From positions 62,001 through 126,000 of the forward strand of contig NZ_FUZC01000012.1 in assembly GCF_900168115.1 (NCBI RefSeq): a DNA stretch of 64,000 nucleotides, read 5' to 3'. The DNA is from Salegentibacter salinarum. Lineage in GTDB: Bacteria > Bacteroidota > Bacteroidia > Flavobacteriales > Flavobacteriaceae. A program made the translations under genes and the position numbers. Positions 55,212-64,000 of this stretch are shown here, piece after piece. The stretch's first letter is position 1. Each line of letters starts with the position of its first letter. Under the pieces are notes generated by a model that saw nothing but the letters and a program-made list of their open reading frames with translations, was not told the origin of the DNA and did no database searches.

Positions 55212-56720
55212 TTACTCGTTATCACTTATTCTCGGCAGTGCATCCATTGCTGGGCCTTCAATTACTTCGCCCGATGGTGTAAACCTGCTCCCATGACAGG
55301 GGCAATCCCATGATTTTTCTAAATCGTTCCAATGAATTACACATCCCAAATGCGTGCAACTTGCCGATACTATTTCGTACCGGTTATTTATGTCCCGGGA
55401 AACTCCAAACTTCTTACCTTCAATCTCCACTACTCTACCTTCTCCCGCGCCTAGTTTTTCTATTTCTTCAGTAGAACTTCCCAGGATATGATCTTTGAAA
55501 AATTCTTTCGCAACATTCAGGTTTTCCTTGATAAAAGATTTTGACGATTTTACCGGATTAACCCGCAACGGATTAAATAATTCTTCATACTCATTTACCT
55601 TTCCGGTAATTAAATCGGTTATGATTTTTCCGGCAAGGCTTCCATAGATCAATCCATCAGTAGAAAAACCGGTGGCTATAAATTCATCTTTATTCATACT
55701 TTTTCTCCCAATAGATGGTAAAAGGTCTGCAGGTTTATAATTTTGACCTCCCCAAAAATGTGTGAGTTTCTCTACTGGAAATTTTCCCTGTAAATACTTT
55801 ACCAGGGAATCCATTAATTCGGAATTATTATCAGACTGGCCTACTTTATAAGATTTTCCAACCGCCATCACGTAAGATTTCCCATTCCGTTTATAAGAGC
55901 GGAAAGAGTATTTTTCTTTGCCTTTATATTCCCAGAAAATTCCCTGCGGATAATTCTCTGTTTTCAACCTTGCGGCTACGGCATATTCGCGGTAAGGCCC
56001 TAAAGTAGTATCAAACTTTATATCAATGCCTTTAGAACTATGCGCGGCATGTACCAAATATTTGCTTGAAACTTCGCCTTTCGCAGTTTTTAAATTGTAA
56101 TTATCATGCTCCAACTTTTCAACTTCTTCTACTTTTGAATCCTGAAAAATCTGACACTCTTCTGATTTGATTTTATTTGCTAATTGATTGACATACAAGA
56201 AAGGATTAAACTGTGCCTGAGCGGGATATTTAAGGATTTTTGCAGCCTTAAAAGAGAAATTTTCCCCGGAAAGGTCTTCATGAGAAACTCCCAGCTTTGA
56301 GGAAACTGAAATTTCCTTCTGAATTTTCCCGGTATTATCTTCAGAGAAAAGGTACATGGGTTGCCGGGTGAAATCACAATCCATACTTTCCTTCTGGATA
56401 ATTCTTTCAATAATTTCTAAAGCTGAAGCTCGGGCTTTCAATACTTTTTTAATCGTCTCCTCATCATATTTAGAATCTAATGAAGAAAGTAACTCGGCTA
56501 TTATATGATAAAGATTTCCAGTGCTATGGCCGGTGGTTCCCATTCCAATTTTTCCAGCATCGAGTACGGCAACTTTTAAACCGGCCTTTTTAAGAAAATA
56601 AGCGGTAGAAATTCCGGTAATTCCCCCGCCAATTATACTTACATCTACCTGATGATTACTTTCCAGAACGGGAAATTCATGAACTGTCTCAAAAGAATTC
56701 CAAATGGTATTTGAAACCAT
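55212..56720 (-). CDS. FAD-dependent oxidoreductase fused to a Rieske domain
   Basis: The 502-residue protein has an N-terminal DAO-type FAD fold (VSIIGGGITGISTAYFLKKAG, about 27-47; GMGTTGHSTGNLYH) and a C-terminal Rieske [2Fe-2S] domain with CTHLGCVIHW (about 453-462) and CPCHGSRF (about 471-478). This fusion is known in Bacteroidetes and Firmicutes, usually unassigned. The Rieske cluster probably passes electrons to or from the flavin. The substrate is unknown. The dehydrogenase gene follows. Confidence 0.88.
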   Translation of the reverse strand: MVSNTIWNSFETVHEFPVLESNHQVDVSIIGGGITGISTAYFLKKAGLKVAVLDAGKIGMGTTGHSTGNLYHIIAELLSSLDSKYDEETIKKVLKARASALEIIERIIQKESMDCDFTRQPMYLFSEDNTGKIQKEISVSSKLGVSHEDLSGENFSFKAAKILKYPAQAQFNPFLYVNQLANKIKSEECQIFQDSKVEEVEKLEHDNYNLKTAKGEVSSKYLVHAAHSSKGIDIKFDTTLGPYREYAVAARLKTENYPQGIFWEYKGKEKYSFRSYKRNGKSYVMAVGKSYKVGQSDNNSELMDSLVKYLQGKFPVEKLTHFWGGQNYKPADLLPSIGRKSMNKDEFIATGFSTDGLIYGSLAGKIITDLITGKVNEYEELFNPLRVNPVKSSKSFIKENLNVAKEFFKDHILGSSTEEIEKLGAGEGRVVEIEGKKFGVSRDINNRYEIVSASCTHLGCVIHWNDLEKSWDCPCHGSRFTPSGEVIEGPAMDALPRISDNE

Positions 56721-57247
56721 AGTTTTTAAGGTTTTAAAATTAAATTCCAGGGAGATAATAGCTGCTATAAGCTGATTATCTACTCTTTAAAAACCTTGTA
56801 TTGAGGAACTGAACAAGGCTTATTTATAAAATTAGGAAGGAGCAGGAAAAATTTATACTAATTTCAGGCAAAACCTTTGTTAATAAAATCTTGGGAGGTA
56901 TTATATTTTAAAACCTGCTTCAGAGCCGGCAATAACTAAGCTGAAGTCAATATTTCTTTACGGCTGAATGTTAAACCGAATCCGGATTTCTAAATTTTCT
57001 TATTAATTTTTTCCTATAAGGGAAAATGAAGGATGTATAATGCCTTTAGAAGAATTTAATTTTTATAGATAATTAAAAAAGAATGACCTTTCCAGTTTTT
57101 TAATAAAAACTGGCGAAATTACTAATTAGAAGAAATAAAATGAATAATGTGAATATGGTTGGGGCTCCAATTCACCGTGTTGGACAAATTTCTATAAATA
57201 TTTAGAGATTGGACCGAAAGCTTTAGCAAAATGAACTAATAGTAAAA
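56721..57247. other. Gene-free region
   Basis: About 530 bases upstream of the FAD/Rieske gene. It contains its promoter. I find no open frame with family features and no strong hairpin. Confidence 0.4.
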
Positions 57248-57433
57248 CTATTTTTTATTGCTGCCTTCCTCCTCTTCCTCAGTTTCAGGTTTTGATGAAA
57301 ATTCCGGGTTAAAATCTTCTTTTTTTGCTTTTATATTATCGGTTTTAGAATCACGATTCGAGTGTCTCTTTCTCCAAAAAAAGATTAGGATAAAAAGCAC
57401 AATAAAAAACAAAATATACCAGATAGAAATCAT
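57248..57433 (-). CDS. Small single-pass membrane protein
   Basis: The 61-residue protein starts at ATG 57431-57433. One membrane helix (about 4-20, ISIWYILFFIVLFILIFFW) is followed by a basic segment (RKRHSNRDSK) and an acidic tail (ETEEEEEGSNKK). The composition is that of many short flavobacterial membrane proteins of unknown function. Confidence 0.55.
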   Translation of the reverse strand: MISIWYILFFIVLFILIFFWRKRHSNRDSKTDNIKAKKEDFNPEFSSKPETEEEEEGSNKK

Positions 57434-57629
57434 AATCTCTTGTGTTTGATTACTATAAAAGTATCAATAGATAGATGCACGGCGATACAATCTGTAATAA
57501 ACTTTAGTTAATCTTTCTAAACAAATATTAAAATAGGTCCTGGCGTTTTAAGCTAAAAATGATCTAGTCTAATCCTCAAATGCAAGCATGCAGGTTGTGG
57601 TTTTTAAACCATTTCGAGCTTCCTTGACG

Positions 57630-58007
57630 CTAAATAACTTTCTCGGCCAGGTACCGTTGTACCGCATATATATCTATGCTTTTATTAAAACGTTTACTTA
57701 CGCTTGGTGCATTTTCACTGGAAATCCAGATCTTTAATTCGGCGTCTAAATCAAAGGTCCCGGCGGTTTCAAGGGAAAACCTGGAAATATGCCTGTACGG
57801 AAGCGATAAATATTCCTGTTTTTTCCCGGTAAGGCCCTGGATATCTATTAAAATAAGTCGCTTGTTAGTAAACATAAAAATATCGCGCAAGAGCGAAAAA
57901 CCCAGTTCAATTTCTTCGGTTTCGGTTAATAAGCGGCCATATTTTTTATCTAATTCTTCTTTAGATATACTGGCCGCATTGCCCATTAATTTATTCAGTA
58001 AACTCAT
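57630..58007 (-). CDS. PH-domain protein (bacterial PH family)
   Basis: The 125-residue protein has the bacterial PH-like fold pattern: EEIELGFSLLRDIFMFTNKRLILIDIQG (about 31-58), YLSLPYRHISRFSLE and a C-terminal helix AVQRYLAEKVI. These domains occur alone in many bacteria and are thought to oligomerise; the role is unknown. The gene lies 31 bases after the pentapeptide-repeat gene in the same direction. Confidence 0.82.
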   Translation of the reverse strand: MSLLNKLMGNAASISKEELDKKYGRLLTETEEIELGFSLLRDIFMFTNKRLILIDIQGLTGKKQEYLSLPYRHISRFSLETAGTFDLDAELKIWISSENAPSVSKRFNKSIDIYAVQRYLAEKVI

Positions 58008-58038
58008 CTCTTTTTCTTATAAATTTAAGTTCAACTTT

Positions 58039-58605
58039 TTATTCAATTTTAATTTGATATTTATTCAATAATCCGCTTACCTGATCAAGGCTGAATTTAG
58101 CCCCTTTCAATTTATTATTTTCAGGATCTATATTATAATCTCGTGCACTGCTGAAATCGGCTTTAGTAAGATTTGTATTCTGAAAAACAGCACCGGAAAG
58201 TTCAGAATTCAGGAATTTTGAATGAGATAAATCGGCCGCCGAAAAATCTACTTCCTGAAGTTTAGAATTCTGAAAATTAGTTTTATTAAGTTTCATTCCG
58301 AAGAAAGAAGAGTGATTTAGAATACACTCATTAACCGAAAGAGAGAAAGCGAAAGGCTCGCAATTATTAAAAAGCAGCCCCATCATTTTACAGGCTTTAA
58401 AATTGCAATTTTGGAATGAGGTATGGTCAAGATTTACATTACTCAGGTCGCAATCTTCAAATTCACAATCTATAAAAAGGATTCCTTTTAAGCTACCAGT
58501 AGAAAAATTACAGTTAGTAAATTGGCAAGATTCATAGCTGTTAGCAAAAGTATGATTTTGAAGGTTTTTATTATTAAAAACCTGCTCTTCAATTTGATTT
58601 TCCAT
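58039..58605 (-). CDS. Pentapeptide-repeat protein (Qnr-like fold)
   Basis: The 188-residue protein carries many A(D/N)LXX-type pentapeptides: CQFTNCNFS, CDLSNVNLDHTSFQNCNF, TNFQNSKLQEVDFSAADLSHSKFLNSELSGAVFQNTNLTKADFS. The right-handed beta-helix of this type occurs in Qnr and MfpA, which protect DNA gyrase. Similarity here is of fold only, and resistance cannot be claimed. It is upstream of the PH-domain gene. Confidence 0.85.
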   Translation of the reverse strand: MENQIEEQVFNNKNLQNHTFANSYESCQFTNCNFSTGSLKGILFIDCEFEDCDLSNVNLDHTSFQNCNFKACKMMGLLFNNCEPFAFSLSVNECILNHSSFFGMKLNKTNFQNSKLQEVDFSAADLSHSKFLNSELSGAVFQNTNLTKADFSSARDYNIDPENNKLKGAKFSLDQVSGLLNKYQIKIE

Positions 58606-58736
58606 AGGCTAAAAATACCTCTTTTAGATTTCTAAAAGAAGTATTTCCAGATTCTTAATTTCTTAAAACAAATCGGGAGCAATAGCTCATCTTATGGAAA
58701 TTCTAATATTCTGAGCTCTTTATTACAGAAATTTTT

Positions 58737-59435
58737 TCACCTCTTCTTTTTATCCCAATACACATACCCGATAAAAAGGACTAAACTCACCAGAGAACCC
58801 CATAACAAGCCGTCTTTTAGTTGCTGAGTGCTATCTCCGATTAAGGCGATAAAAAGTGTAAGTGGTGCGATCCCCAATAAGGTGGCACCAATAAATTTCC
58901 AGTAACCAATTTTTAGAATTCCGCCTACAAAACTAATTGCATCATTACTTAAAAACGGATTAATCCTGGTAACAATCACAGCCCAAAAACCATAATCATC
59001 CAAAAAGTCACTTATTTTGTTTTCAGTTTTTGGCCCCAATAATTTTTGAACAATTACAGGGCCAAAATAGCGACCAATAAAATAGCCTACCGATGATGCG
59101 CAAAAGATGGCGGTAAAAACTATTAAGCTCCCACCTACCGGTCCGTAAGCAAGAATTGAAACAATCATCAATGCTACCGATGGAATAACTAAAAGAAACA
59201 TTTGGGCAATCATGGCAATAATAAGCACCAAAGGCCCTATCCATCCAAAATTGGAAACCCAGGCTTTTATTCTTTGGTTATCGTTACTGGTTAAAACCTC
59301 CCAGGCTTCATTAAAAAATTCGTTCACTGAAGGGATAAAAAAATATCCCCCTACAAGAACAAGAATTACGATTAATGAAAAAATTAATGGAGCTTTACTC
59401 TTCTTTATGTTAGTATTCTCTTCTAATTCTTTCAT
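58737..59435 (-). CDS. VTT-domain (TVP38/TMEM64, DedA-like) membrane protein
   Basis: The 232-residue protein has about five to six membrane helices and the VTT signature (FCASSVGYFIGRYFGP, about 110-125; FWAVIVTRINPFLSNDAISFVGGILKIGYWKF, about 148-180). The family is linked to lipid scrambling or membrane homeostasis. The gene starts four bases after the SdiA-regulated-like gene, so the two are probably co-transcribed. Confidence 0.88.
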   Translation of the reverse strand: MKELEENTNIKKSKAPLIFSLIVILVLVGGYFFIPSVNEFFNEAWEVLTSNDNQRIKAWVSNFGWIGPLVLIIAMIAQMFLLVIPSVALMIVSILAYGPVGGSLIVFTAIFCASSVGYFIGRYFGPVIVQKLLGPKTENKISDFLDDYGFWAVIVTRINPFLSNDAISFVGGILKIGYWKFIGATLLGIAPLTLFIALIGDSTQQLKDGLLWGSLVSLVLFIGYVYWDKKKR

Positions 59436-59439
59436 AAAT

Positions 59440-60303
59440 CTATTTAAAAACTATTTCAAGGATATTTGCTTTTCCGCCTTTGCCTTCATTAGAAATAAAC
59501 AGTCTGCCGTTTTCACTAAAAGTAAGACCTTCGGCCTGCTCAAAATCATCCTTGTGCAAAGCGTATCGCTTTTTGAATTTCATTTTACTGTTAGCAATTA
59601 TCAACTGTGGAGCCCGGCCATCCAGAATGTAGAAATTGCTATTTCCCGGGTGAATGGAAAGTGCAGAAGGCTGCAGTTTTTTATTGAGTTTTGTTTCTCT
59701 TTGCCTCAGTAAACTGTCTTCCATATTTAAACGATAAAGTGGCTTTTCCTGTAATTCTTTATCGGTTAAAGAGAATTGATAAACGCCTTTATAATTATCA
59801 TCCTTAGGTTCTTTATCTTTTATGGCCAAAAGCAAACGCTTATTATTTTTATCCCAGGCTAAGCTTTCCAGGTTCTGTTTTTGAGTTAAAAAATTACTGT
59901 AGGTTTTGGTTTTTGAATTACCCGATAAAAAATCTCGAACTTCAAAAATTTCACCATCACTTCTTAAAACAAAGGCGGTTGTGCCAACAATGCGAATATC
60001 CTCGTAATCGCCTGCTCCTGCGAATTCTACACTTTTTTCTACTTTAGAAGTTTCCAAGTTGAAAATAAAAATCATACCATCTTCATCCTGAATGCAAGCC
60101 AGTTTATTATCGCCTAACCAGTCTATTCCCGAAACCTCATCGAGTTCTTTAGGCAGCTGCCATTCATTAATTATCTCGTACGCCACAGGTTGATCCTGAA
60201 GTATATCTTTAGTTACAAATTCGCTATAACCAAAGAGTATTAAGCCGGCAAGGCTTAATACTCCCAATACAATTAGCGTTACTATTTTATTTACCATTTT
60301 CAT
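59440..60303 (-). CDS. SdiA-regulated domain (beta-propeller-like) protein
   Basis: The 287-residue protein has an N-terminal membrane anchor (about 8-26) and a SdiA-regulated domain: ELDEVSGIDWLGDNKLACIQDEDG, GDYEDIRIVGTTAFVLRSDG, LESLAWDKNNKRLLLAIK, PSALSIHPGNSNFYIL, EGLTFSENGRLFISNEG. The domain is a calcium-binding type beta-propeller in relatives, located in the periplasm. It lies 11 bases after the PepSY-like gene. The function is unknown. Confidence 0.83.
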   Translation of the reverse strand: MKMVNKIVTLIVLGVLSLAGLILFGYSEFVTKDILQDQPVAYEIINEWQLPKELDEVSGIDWLGDNKLACIQDEDGMIFIFNLETSKVEKSVEFAGAGDYEDIRIVGTTAFVLRSDGEIFEVRDFLSGNSKTKTYSNFLTQKQNLESLAWDKNNKRLLLAIKDKEPKDDNYKGVYQFSLTDKELQEKPLYRLNMEDSLLRQRETKLNKKLQPSALSIHPGNSNFYILDGRAPQLIIANSKMKFKKRYALHKDDFEQAEGLTFSENGRLFISNEGKGGKANILEIVFK

Positions 60304-60314
60304 TATTTTTATAA

Positions 60315-60758
60315 TTACCAGGTGGTAACTTCAGTATTAACCTCGCCTGTTTTTCCAAAAATGACCTTCACATCGGTTGGTTCTTCATCAAATTCTATCT
60401 GGTAATAGGTGTTTTCTGAGATTTTAAGCACCTCAATATCATCAATTTTTGTTTGATCGTAATCGGCAGTGATTGTAGCTTTTACTGCTTCGGGAAGCTC
60501 ATCGTAAACAATCTCATACTTATATCTCACAAGACTTCCATCTGTATTTATTACAGCTTCGTAATCAACATTCGCAAGATCGAAATCGGCTTCATAGAAA
60601 TCGGCTTTTATCTCCCATTCTACGCCTTTAGCATCAGGAAATTCTTCGGTAAACCCATTTAATACTACTGAAGGAATATCAGAGTTCCGCATATCATCAT
60701 TTTCACAAGCGGTAAAGCCCAGGGCAATTGCCAGGATTAAAAAAATTGACTTTTTCAT
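60315..60758 (-). CDS. PepSY-like (BLIP-type) lipoprotein
   Basis: The 147-residue protein has lipobox GFTAC (Cys18) and two PepSY-like half repeats: FPDAKGVEWEIKADFYEADF followed by LVRYKYEIVYDELPEAVKATI and VLKISENTYYQIEF. Such periplasmic proteins in flavobacteria often neighbour two-component genes and may act as inhibitors or ligands. The kinase gene begins after about 100 bases on the same strand, upstream in transcription, so joint control is likely. Confidence 0.82.
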   Translation of the reverse strand: MKKSIFLILAIALGFTACENDDMRNSDIPSVVLNGFTEEFPDAKGVEWEIKADFYEADFDLANVDYEAVINTDGSLVRYKYEIVYDELPEAVKATITADYDQTKIDDIEVLKISENTYYQIEFDEEPTDVKVIFGKTGEVNTEVTTW

Positions 60759-60854
60759 CTTTATTATTTTTAATTTTAAACAAAGTTGAAGTACAATACT
60801 GGAAGAAAGCTGGAATTAGTGGAGGGTAAATTTTATTTTTGAAATAAATAACGT

Positions 60855-62123
60855 TTAGTATGGAAATCTTAGCTGAAAAACGTGTTTTTGCTTGTAATGA
60901 TAAATTAATTGTAACTCGTATTTTTTAGCAATGGTTTGCGCGATGGCCAGCCCGATGCCGGTGGAATTTTTGGAAGGAGATTTCTTTTGAAACCGCGAAA
61001 ATACATTTTCAGGATCTAAAGCACCATTATTTGCAATATTGCTTATGATAAAATTTCTTGCTGAAATTTCTATTTCAATCTCACTCCTCTTTTGCCCGTG
61101 AATAATAGCATTTTTCAACAAATTTGAAAGTAAAATTCTCGCCAGGCCTTTATTCATTTTATAATTTAATTCTGATGTACTTCCTATACTGATCTCCATT
61201 TCTTTATGACCGGCGAGGTCTTGAAAATCGCTTTTTAATTCAGTAATTAAATCATTAAAATTCACTATTTCTTCCTCGGGAAATTGCTGGTTTTCAATTT
61301 TAGAGAGTAAAAGCAAAGACTTGTTCATTCGGGTTAAGCCTTCTAAATTATATAAAACCGAAGCAATTAACTCAATTTGTTCATCGTTCATATCTTCCTT
61401 TTCTACAAGCAACTCCAGCTTATTGATACTGATAGCCAAAGGAGTTTGTAGTTCGTGCGCGGCATTTTCTATAAATTGTTTCTGGCTATTATAACTCGAA
61501 ATAGATTTCCCCAACATTTGCTCTACCCGGGTATTTAGCAAATTAAATTCTTCAATCTTTGACGGAACGGTTTCAATCTTTTGATCTTTACCAAGCCTGA
61601 AATCTTTGAGTTGTTGCAACAAAGTATAAAACGGATTCCATATTTTCTTCAGTATTAAATTATTGAGTAAAACAATACTCAAAATCAAACCTACATAAAG
61701 AAGAATAAGGGAAAACAGTAAATCTTCAATAAGGTCGTCTTCTTCGACCATGGATGTTATAATCTTCAGCTTATAAAATTCATCGTCTTTTTTAAATACG
61801 GTTTCCAGCAGCCTTACCGGTTCATATTCATCTTCATTTTGCATATACATAAGCGTATCGCGATAAAAATCCTTGAAGCTTATTGCACTACTTTTATCTA
61901 TTGGCTTAATGGTGTAACTGCCATCTTTAAATTCTGAACGTTGAAGCACTTCAGGATCTTGTTTGGCCCGGTTAATCACCAGCATTTTCTGGTTGTCCAG
62001 GCCATCGTCCAGGCTGTCATAAATTTCATCCAGCATTTCCAGGTAAAAAATTACCGCCCAAATTCCCAAAAGAACCAGCAGTATCGCTGAAAAATAACTG
62101 GTGGTATAATTTAATAATTTCAT
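60855..62123 (-). CDS. Sensor histidine kinase
   Basis: The 422-residue protein has two membrane helices (about 11-29 and 135-157) around a periplasmic sensor of about 105 residues, then the H-box ENAAHELQTPLA (His223), the N-box LSNLLKNAIIHG and the G-box STGIGLAIAQTIAKKY. The stop of the regulator gene overlaps its start by four bases (ATGA type), so the pair is coupled. The signal is unknown; the PepSY-like protein downstream is a candidate partner. Confidence 0.92.
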   Translation of the reverse strand: MKLLNYTTSYFSAILLVLLGIWAVIFYLEMLDEIYDSLDDGLDNQKMLVINRAKQDPEVLQRSEFKDGSYTIKPIDKSSAISFKDFYRDTLMYMQNEDEYEPVRLLETVFKKDDEFYKLKIITSMVEEDDLIEDLLFSLILLYVGLILSIVLLNNLILKKIWNPFYTLLQQLKDFRLGKDQKIETVPSKIEEFNLLNTRVEQMLGKSISSYNSQKQFIENAAHELQTPLAISINKLELLVEKEDMNDEQIELIASVLYNLEGLTRMNKSLLLLSKIENQQFPEEEIVNFNDLITELKSDFQDLAGHKEMEISIGSTSELNYKMNKGLARILLSNLLKNAIIHGQKRSEIEIEISARNFIISNIANNGALDPENVFSRFQKKSPSKNSTGIGLAIAQTIAKKYELQLIYHYKQKHVFQLRFPY

Positions 62124-62797
62124 TGGGTAATTAATTTATAGCCAATTCCATAAACCGCCTTGATTTCTATCTCGGCACCGGCGGTTTTTAGTTTTTTTCG
62201 AAGATTTTTAATCTGGGAATAAATGAATTCAAAACTATCGGCCTGGTCAATATGATCTCCCCAAACGTGCTCTGCCAATGCCGACTTATTTACCAGCCGG
62301 TTTTGGTTTGAAGTAAAGAATAATAGTATTTCGTATTCTTTTCGGTTTAAATGTAAGGGCTTATCATCTATGCTCGCTTCGTGCTCATCCAGGTCTATAC
62401 TTAGGTTGCCAATCTTAATTTTATTATTCCCGTTAAACTGGCGTCTTCGCAGTACGGCTTTAACACGGGCATTTAACTCTGCCATATGAAAAGGCTTCGC
62501 GAGATAGTCGTCGGCTCCCAGGTTTAAGCCTTCAAGTTTATCGTCTAAGGAATTCCTGGCGGAAACAATAATTACCCCGTCTTCAATTTTATTTTGTTTC
62601 AATTCTTCTAAAAGCTGAAAACCACTTCCGTCTTTTAAATTAATATCCAGTAAAATGCAGTCGTAGGTATAAACCCCAATTTTATTACGTGCCTCGGCAA
62701 CACTCTCTGCTGTTTCTACCACAAAATTCTCCTTCAATAGAAAATCTTTCATGTTTTGCAACATATCCTTTTCGTCTTCTATTATTAGAATTTTCAT
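62120..62797 (-). CDS. OmpR-family response regulator
   Basis: The 225-residue protein has a receiver domain with the acidic pair EDEK, phosphoacceptor Asp51 (CILLDINLKDGSG), VSARNS (switch Ser/Thr position) and conserved Lys in ADDYLAKPF. The C-terminal winged helix (about 130-225) has EYEILLFFTSNQNRLVNKSALAEHVWG and SQIKNLRKKL. It forms a two-component pair with the downstream kinase. The porin-like gene lies 46 bases upstream in transcription. Confidence 0.95.
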   Translation of the reverse strand: MKILIIEDEKDMLQNMKDFLLKENFVVETAESVAEARNKIGVYTYDCILLDINLKDGSGFQLLEELKQNKIEDGVIIVSARNSLDDKLEGLNLGADDYLAKPFHMAELNARVKAVLRRRQFNGNNKIKIGNLSIDLDEHEASIDDKPLHLNRKEYEILLFFTSNQNRLVNKSALAEHVWGDHIDQADSFEFIYSQIKNLRKKLKTAGAEIEIKAVYGIGYKLITQ

Positions 62798-62843
62798 GGT
62801 AATAGTTTTAAAACATCAGTTAGATTTTCTTCTCTTTCAAAAA

Positions 62844-64000
62844 TTATAAATGGAAATCTACCTGAAGCCGGTACATAAGATTATTCCATTTGGGATCTGG
62901 ACTATCTCTGAAACTTAAATCGGTTTGTACTTTTAATTTGTGTTTAAAAATATATTTAGAAAGCCCCAAGGTATATTGTTTTTCATCAGGAAACAGCGAA
63001 CCCATAATGTCTTCTTTAACCTGGGTAAATCTACCTACAACTTCTATGTTGTTATCAAATAAATATCCACCCTGCAGGTTAATAGAGTTCCCTACATTTA
63101 CAACTGCACCGGTGGGTGTTCCATCTTCCTCCAAGGCAATCGGATTATCGGCATCCCGGTGAGCAAATTCCCCTAAAACTGATATTCCTTTGTATTTAAA
63201 CATTAGATCGGCGAAAAATGTAGAAATATTGGTTGAATGAAAGCCGTTTTCAGTAAACATATATCCACCCATATTAGAGCGGGTTTTTACGGCGTCATTA
63301 TTAAAATCATATGTTACGCCCATTGCCAATTTTGGAGTTTCATATCTTTCTAAGGAAGCCTCGCGGTAATCCTTAAATTCTCCAAAAGGTAAAACCTCTA
63401 AACGGCCGGTATATTGAAATCCTCCAAGATTTCCGGTGACTACATTTCTTCCTTCCCCCTGGGAAAAAGCTAAAATTTCCTTAACCACAAATTGATTTCC
63501 TAAATAGGTTTTATGCCTCAATTGTACCCCTACATCCCTGTCTATATTGAATCTGCTATTTAATAAAGATCTGTCTACAAATTGTAGATCTCCTGAAGAA
63601 ACTACCCGTTCCCTGTTTCCGGGCAATTTTGTCTGGCCGGCCCATAACACGAAATTCTCATAGAAATTCCACTTTAATACTGCATCCAGTAAATAACGCG
63701 GAGTATTATTGGTGAATTTTGAAGCTCCTGACATATCACGGTTAGAAAGTCCCAACTCGATTTTATATTTTAATCTAGGCGAATAAGCAAAACCATCAAA
63801 TTTTAACCTGGCACGTCTAATTAGAAGATTTGAACTTTCCGATTCAAATCCTTCAAACTCAGAATCGCGCCATTCACTAACAAACAATGACTGAAACCTT
63901 GCGCCAAACTTTAAGCTGAAGGAACTATCTCTTGCTACCGTATTAATTATGCCATTCCCAAAACTATTTTCAGTGATATCCTGCGCGTGGGAAATACTAA
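62844..64000 (-). CDS. Phosphate-selective-type porin (OprP/OprO-like), 5' end outside the window
   Basis: The reading frame is open from 64000 (SISHAQDITENSFG, the end of a signal peptide region) to 62844, with no in-frame start lost by frameshift; residues continue SLKFGARFQSLFVSEWRD. The barrel pattern and RRARLKFDGFAYSPRLKYKIELGLSN, LWAGQTKLPGNRER, VGVQLRHKTYLGN match the porin O/P family. In Bacteroidetes these may carry anions or other solutes. The window cuts off the first residues only. It is followed by the two-component genes. Confidence 0.85.
   Translation of the reverse strand, partial: SISHAQDITENSFGNGIINTVARDSSFSLKFGARFQSLFVSEWRDSEFEGFESESSNLLIRRARLKFDGFAYSPRLKYKIELGLSNRDMSGASKFTNNTPRYLLDAVLKWNFYENFVLWAGQTKLPGNRERVVSSGDLQFVDRSLLNSRFNIDRDVGVQLRHKTYLGNQFVVKEILAFSQGEGRNVVTGNLGGFQYTGRLEVLPFGEFKDYREASLERYETPKLAMGVTYDFNNDAVKTRSNMGGYMFTENGFHSTNISTFFADLMFKYKGISVLGEFAHRDADNPIALEEDGTPTGAVVNVGNSINLQGGYLFDNNIEVVGRFTQVKEDIMGSLFPDEKQYTLGLSKYIFKHKLKVQTDLSFRDSPDPKWNNLMYRLQVDFHL

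Noticed and set aside
1-64000. CRISPR arrays, tRNA or rRNA genes, insertion sequences with transposase
   Set aside because: I saw no regular spaced repeats, no tRNA cloverleaf other than the tmRNA tRNA-like part, and no transposase gene. A faint or partial copy could have escaped reading by eye.

Overview
The window comes from a Bacteroidota chromosome, most likely a marine or soil Flavobacteriaceae (Gramella/Salegentibacter/Zunongwangia type). The reasons are low GC, SusC/SusD pairs, lipoproteins with short Bacteroidetes-style lipoboxes, start codons without Shine-Dalgarno sequences, TonB-dependent glycan loci and a tmRNA tag ending NYALAA. No database search was possible. Family names rest on motifs read by eye.

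Layout. (1) 1-3294 is core chromosome: small membrane proteins, a DUF2236/MpaB-like protein, a saccharopine/alanine-dehydrogenase-like enzyme and the tmRNA gene ssrA (2894-3294). (2) 3282-46161 looks like one integrated element of about 42.9 kb. The last 13 bases of ssrA recur at 46149-46161, a tyrosine integrase lies directly inside the ssrA end, a 19-bp direct repeat sits just inside both ends, and a mobilisation module (candidate oriT, BfmA/BtgA-like protein, DUF5712-like relaxase, winged-helix protein) lies in its middle. (3) 46162-51310 is a scarred region with a decayed three-gene HipBST-like toxin-antitoxin locus, a broken DUF3667 gene, a CPBP protease and two membrane-bound LytTR regulators. 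(4) 51386-64000 is ordinary chromosome: lipoate ligase, cupin, zinc alcohol dehydrogenase, FAD/Rieske oxidoreductase, pentapeptide-repeat protein, VTT-domain protein, SdiA-regulated-like protein, PepSY-like lipoprotein, a two-component system and a phosphate-selective-type porin (cut by the window end).

The cargo of the element reads as an alpha-mannan (fungal mannan or mannoprotein) utilisation system in three blocks. Block A, minus strand 19571 to 5480: GntR regulator, ROK kinase, MFS transporter, GH92 alpha-mannosidase, SusC, SusD, SusE-like protein, GH76 endo-alpha-1,6-mannanase, class I mannose-6-phosphate isomerase, then a terminator. Block B, minus strand 37311 to 23424: SusC, SusD, an inactive metallopeptidase-like protein carrying two F5/8C-type binding domains, a terminator, an unrecognised glycosidase-like lipoprotein, a 58-residue membrane protein, a second GH92, a broken BSP-family peptidase gene and an intact HEIGH metallopeptidase. 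Block C, plus strand 39449 to 45515: a third GH92 with Gln in place of the usual catalytic-acid Glu, a purple-acid-phosphatase-like enzyme and a GH78 rhamnosidase. Endo-cleavage at the cell surface, SusCD import, periplasmic trimming to mannose, uptake by MFS, phosphorylation by the ROK kinase and isomerisation to fructose-6-phosphate would form a complete route. Block C suggests that the element also handles mannose-phosphate caps.

The most interesting points are the mobile and apparently complete mannan pathway at ssrA, the Glu-to-Gln GH92 next to a phosphatase, the active/inactive peptidase pair, and a nearly identical 20-bp LacI-type operator in front of blocks B and C although no LacI regulator lies in the window.
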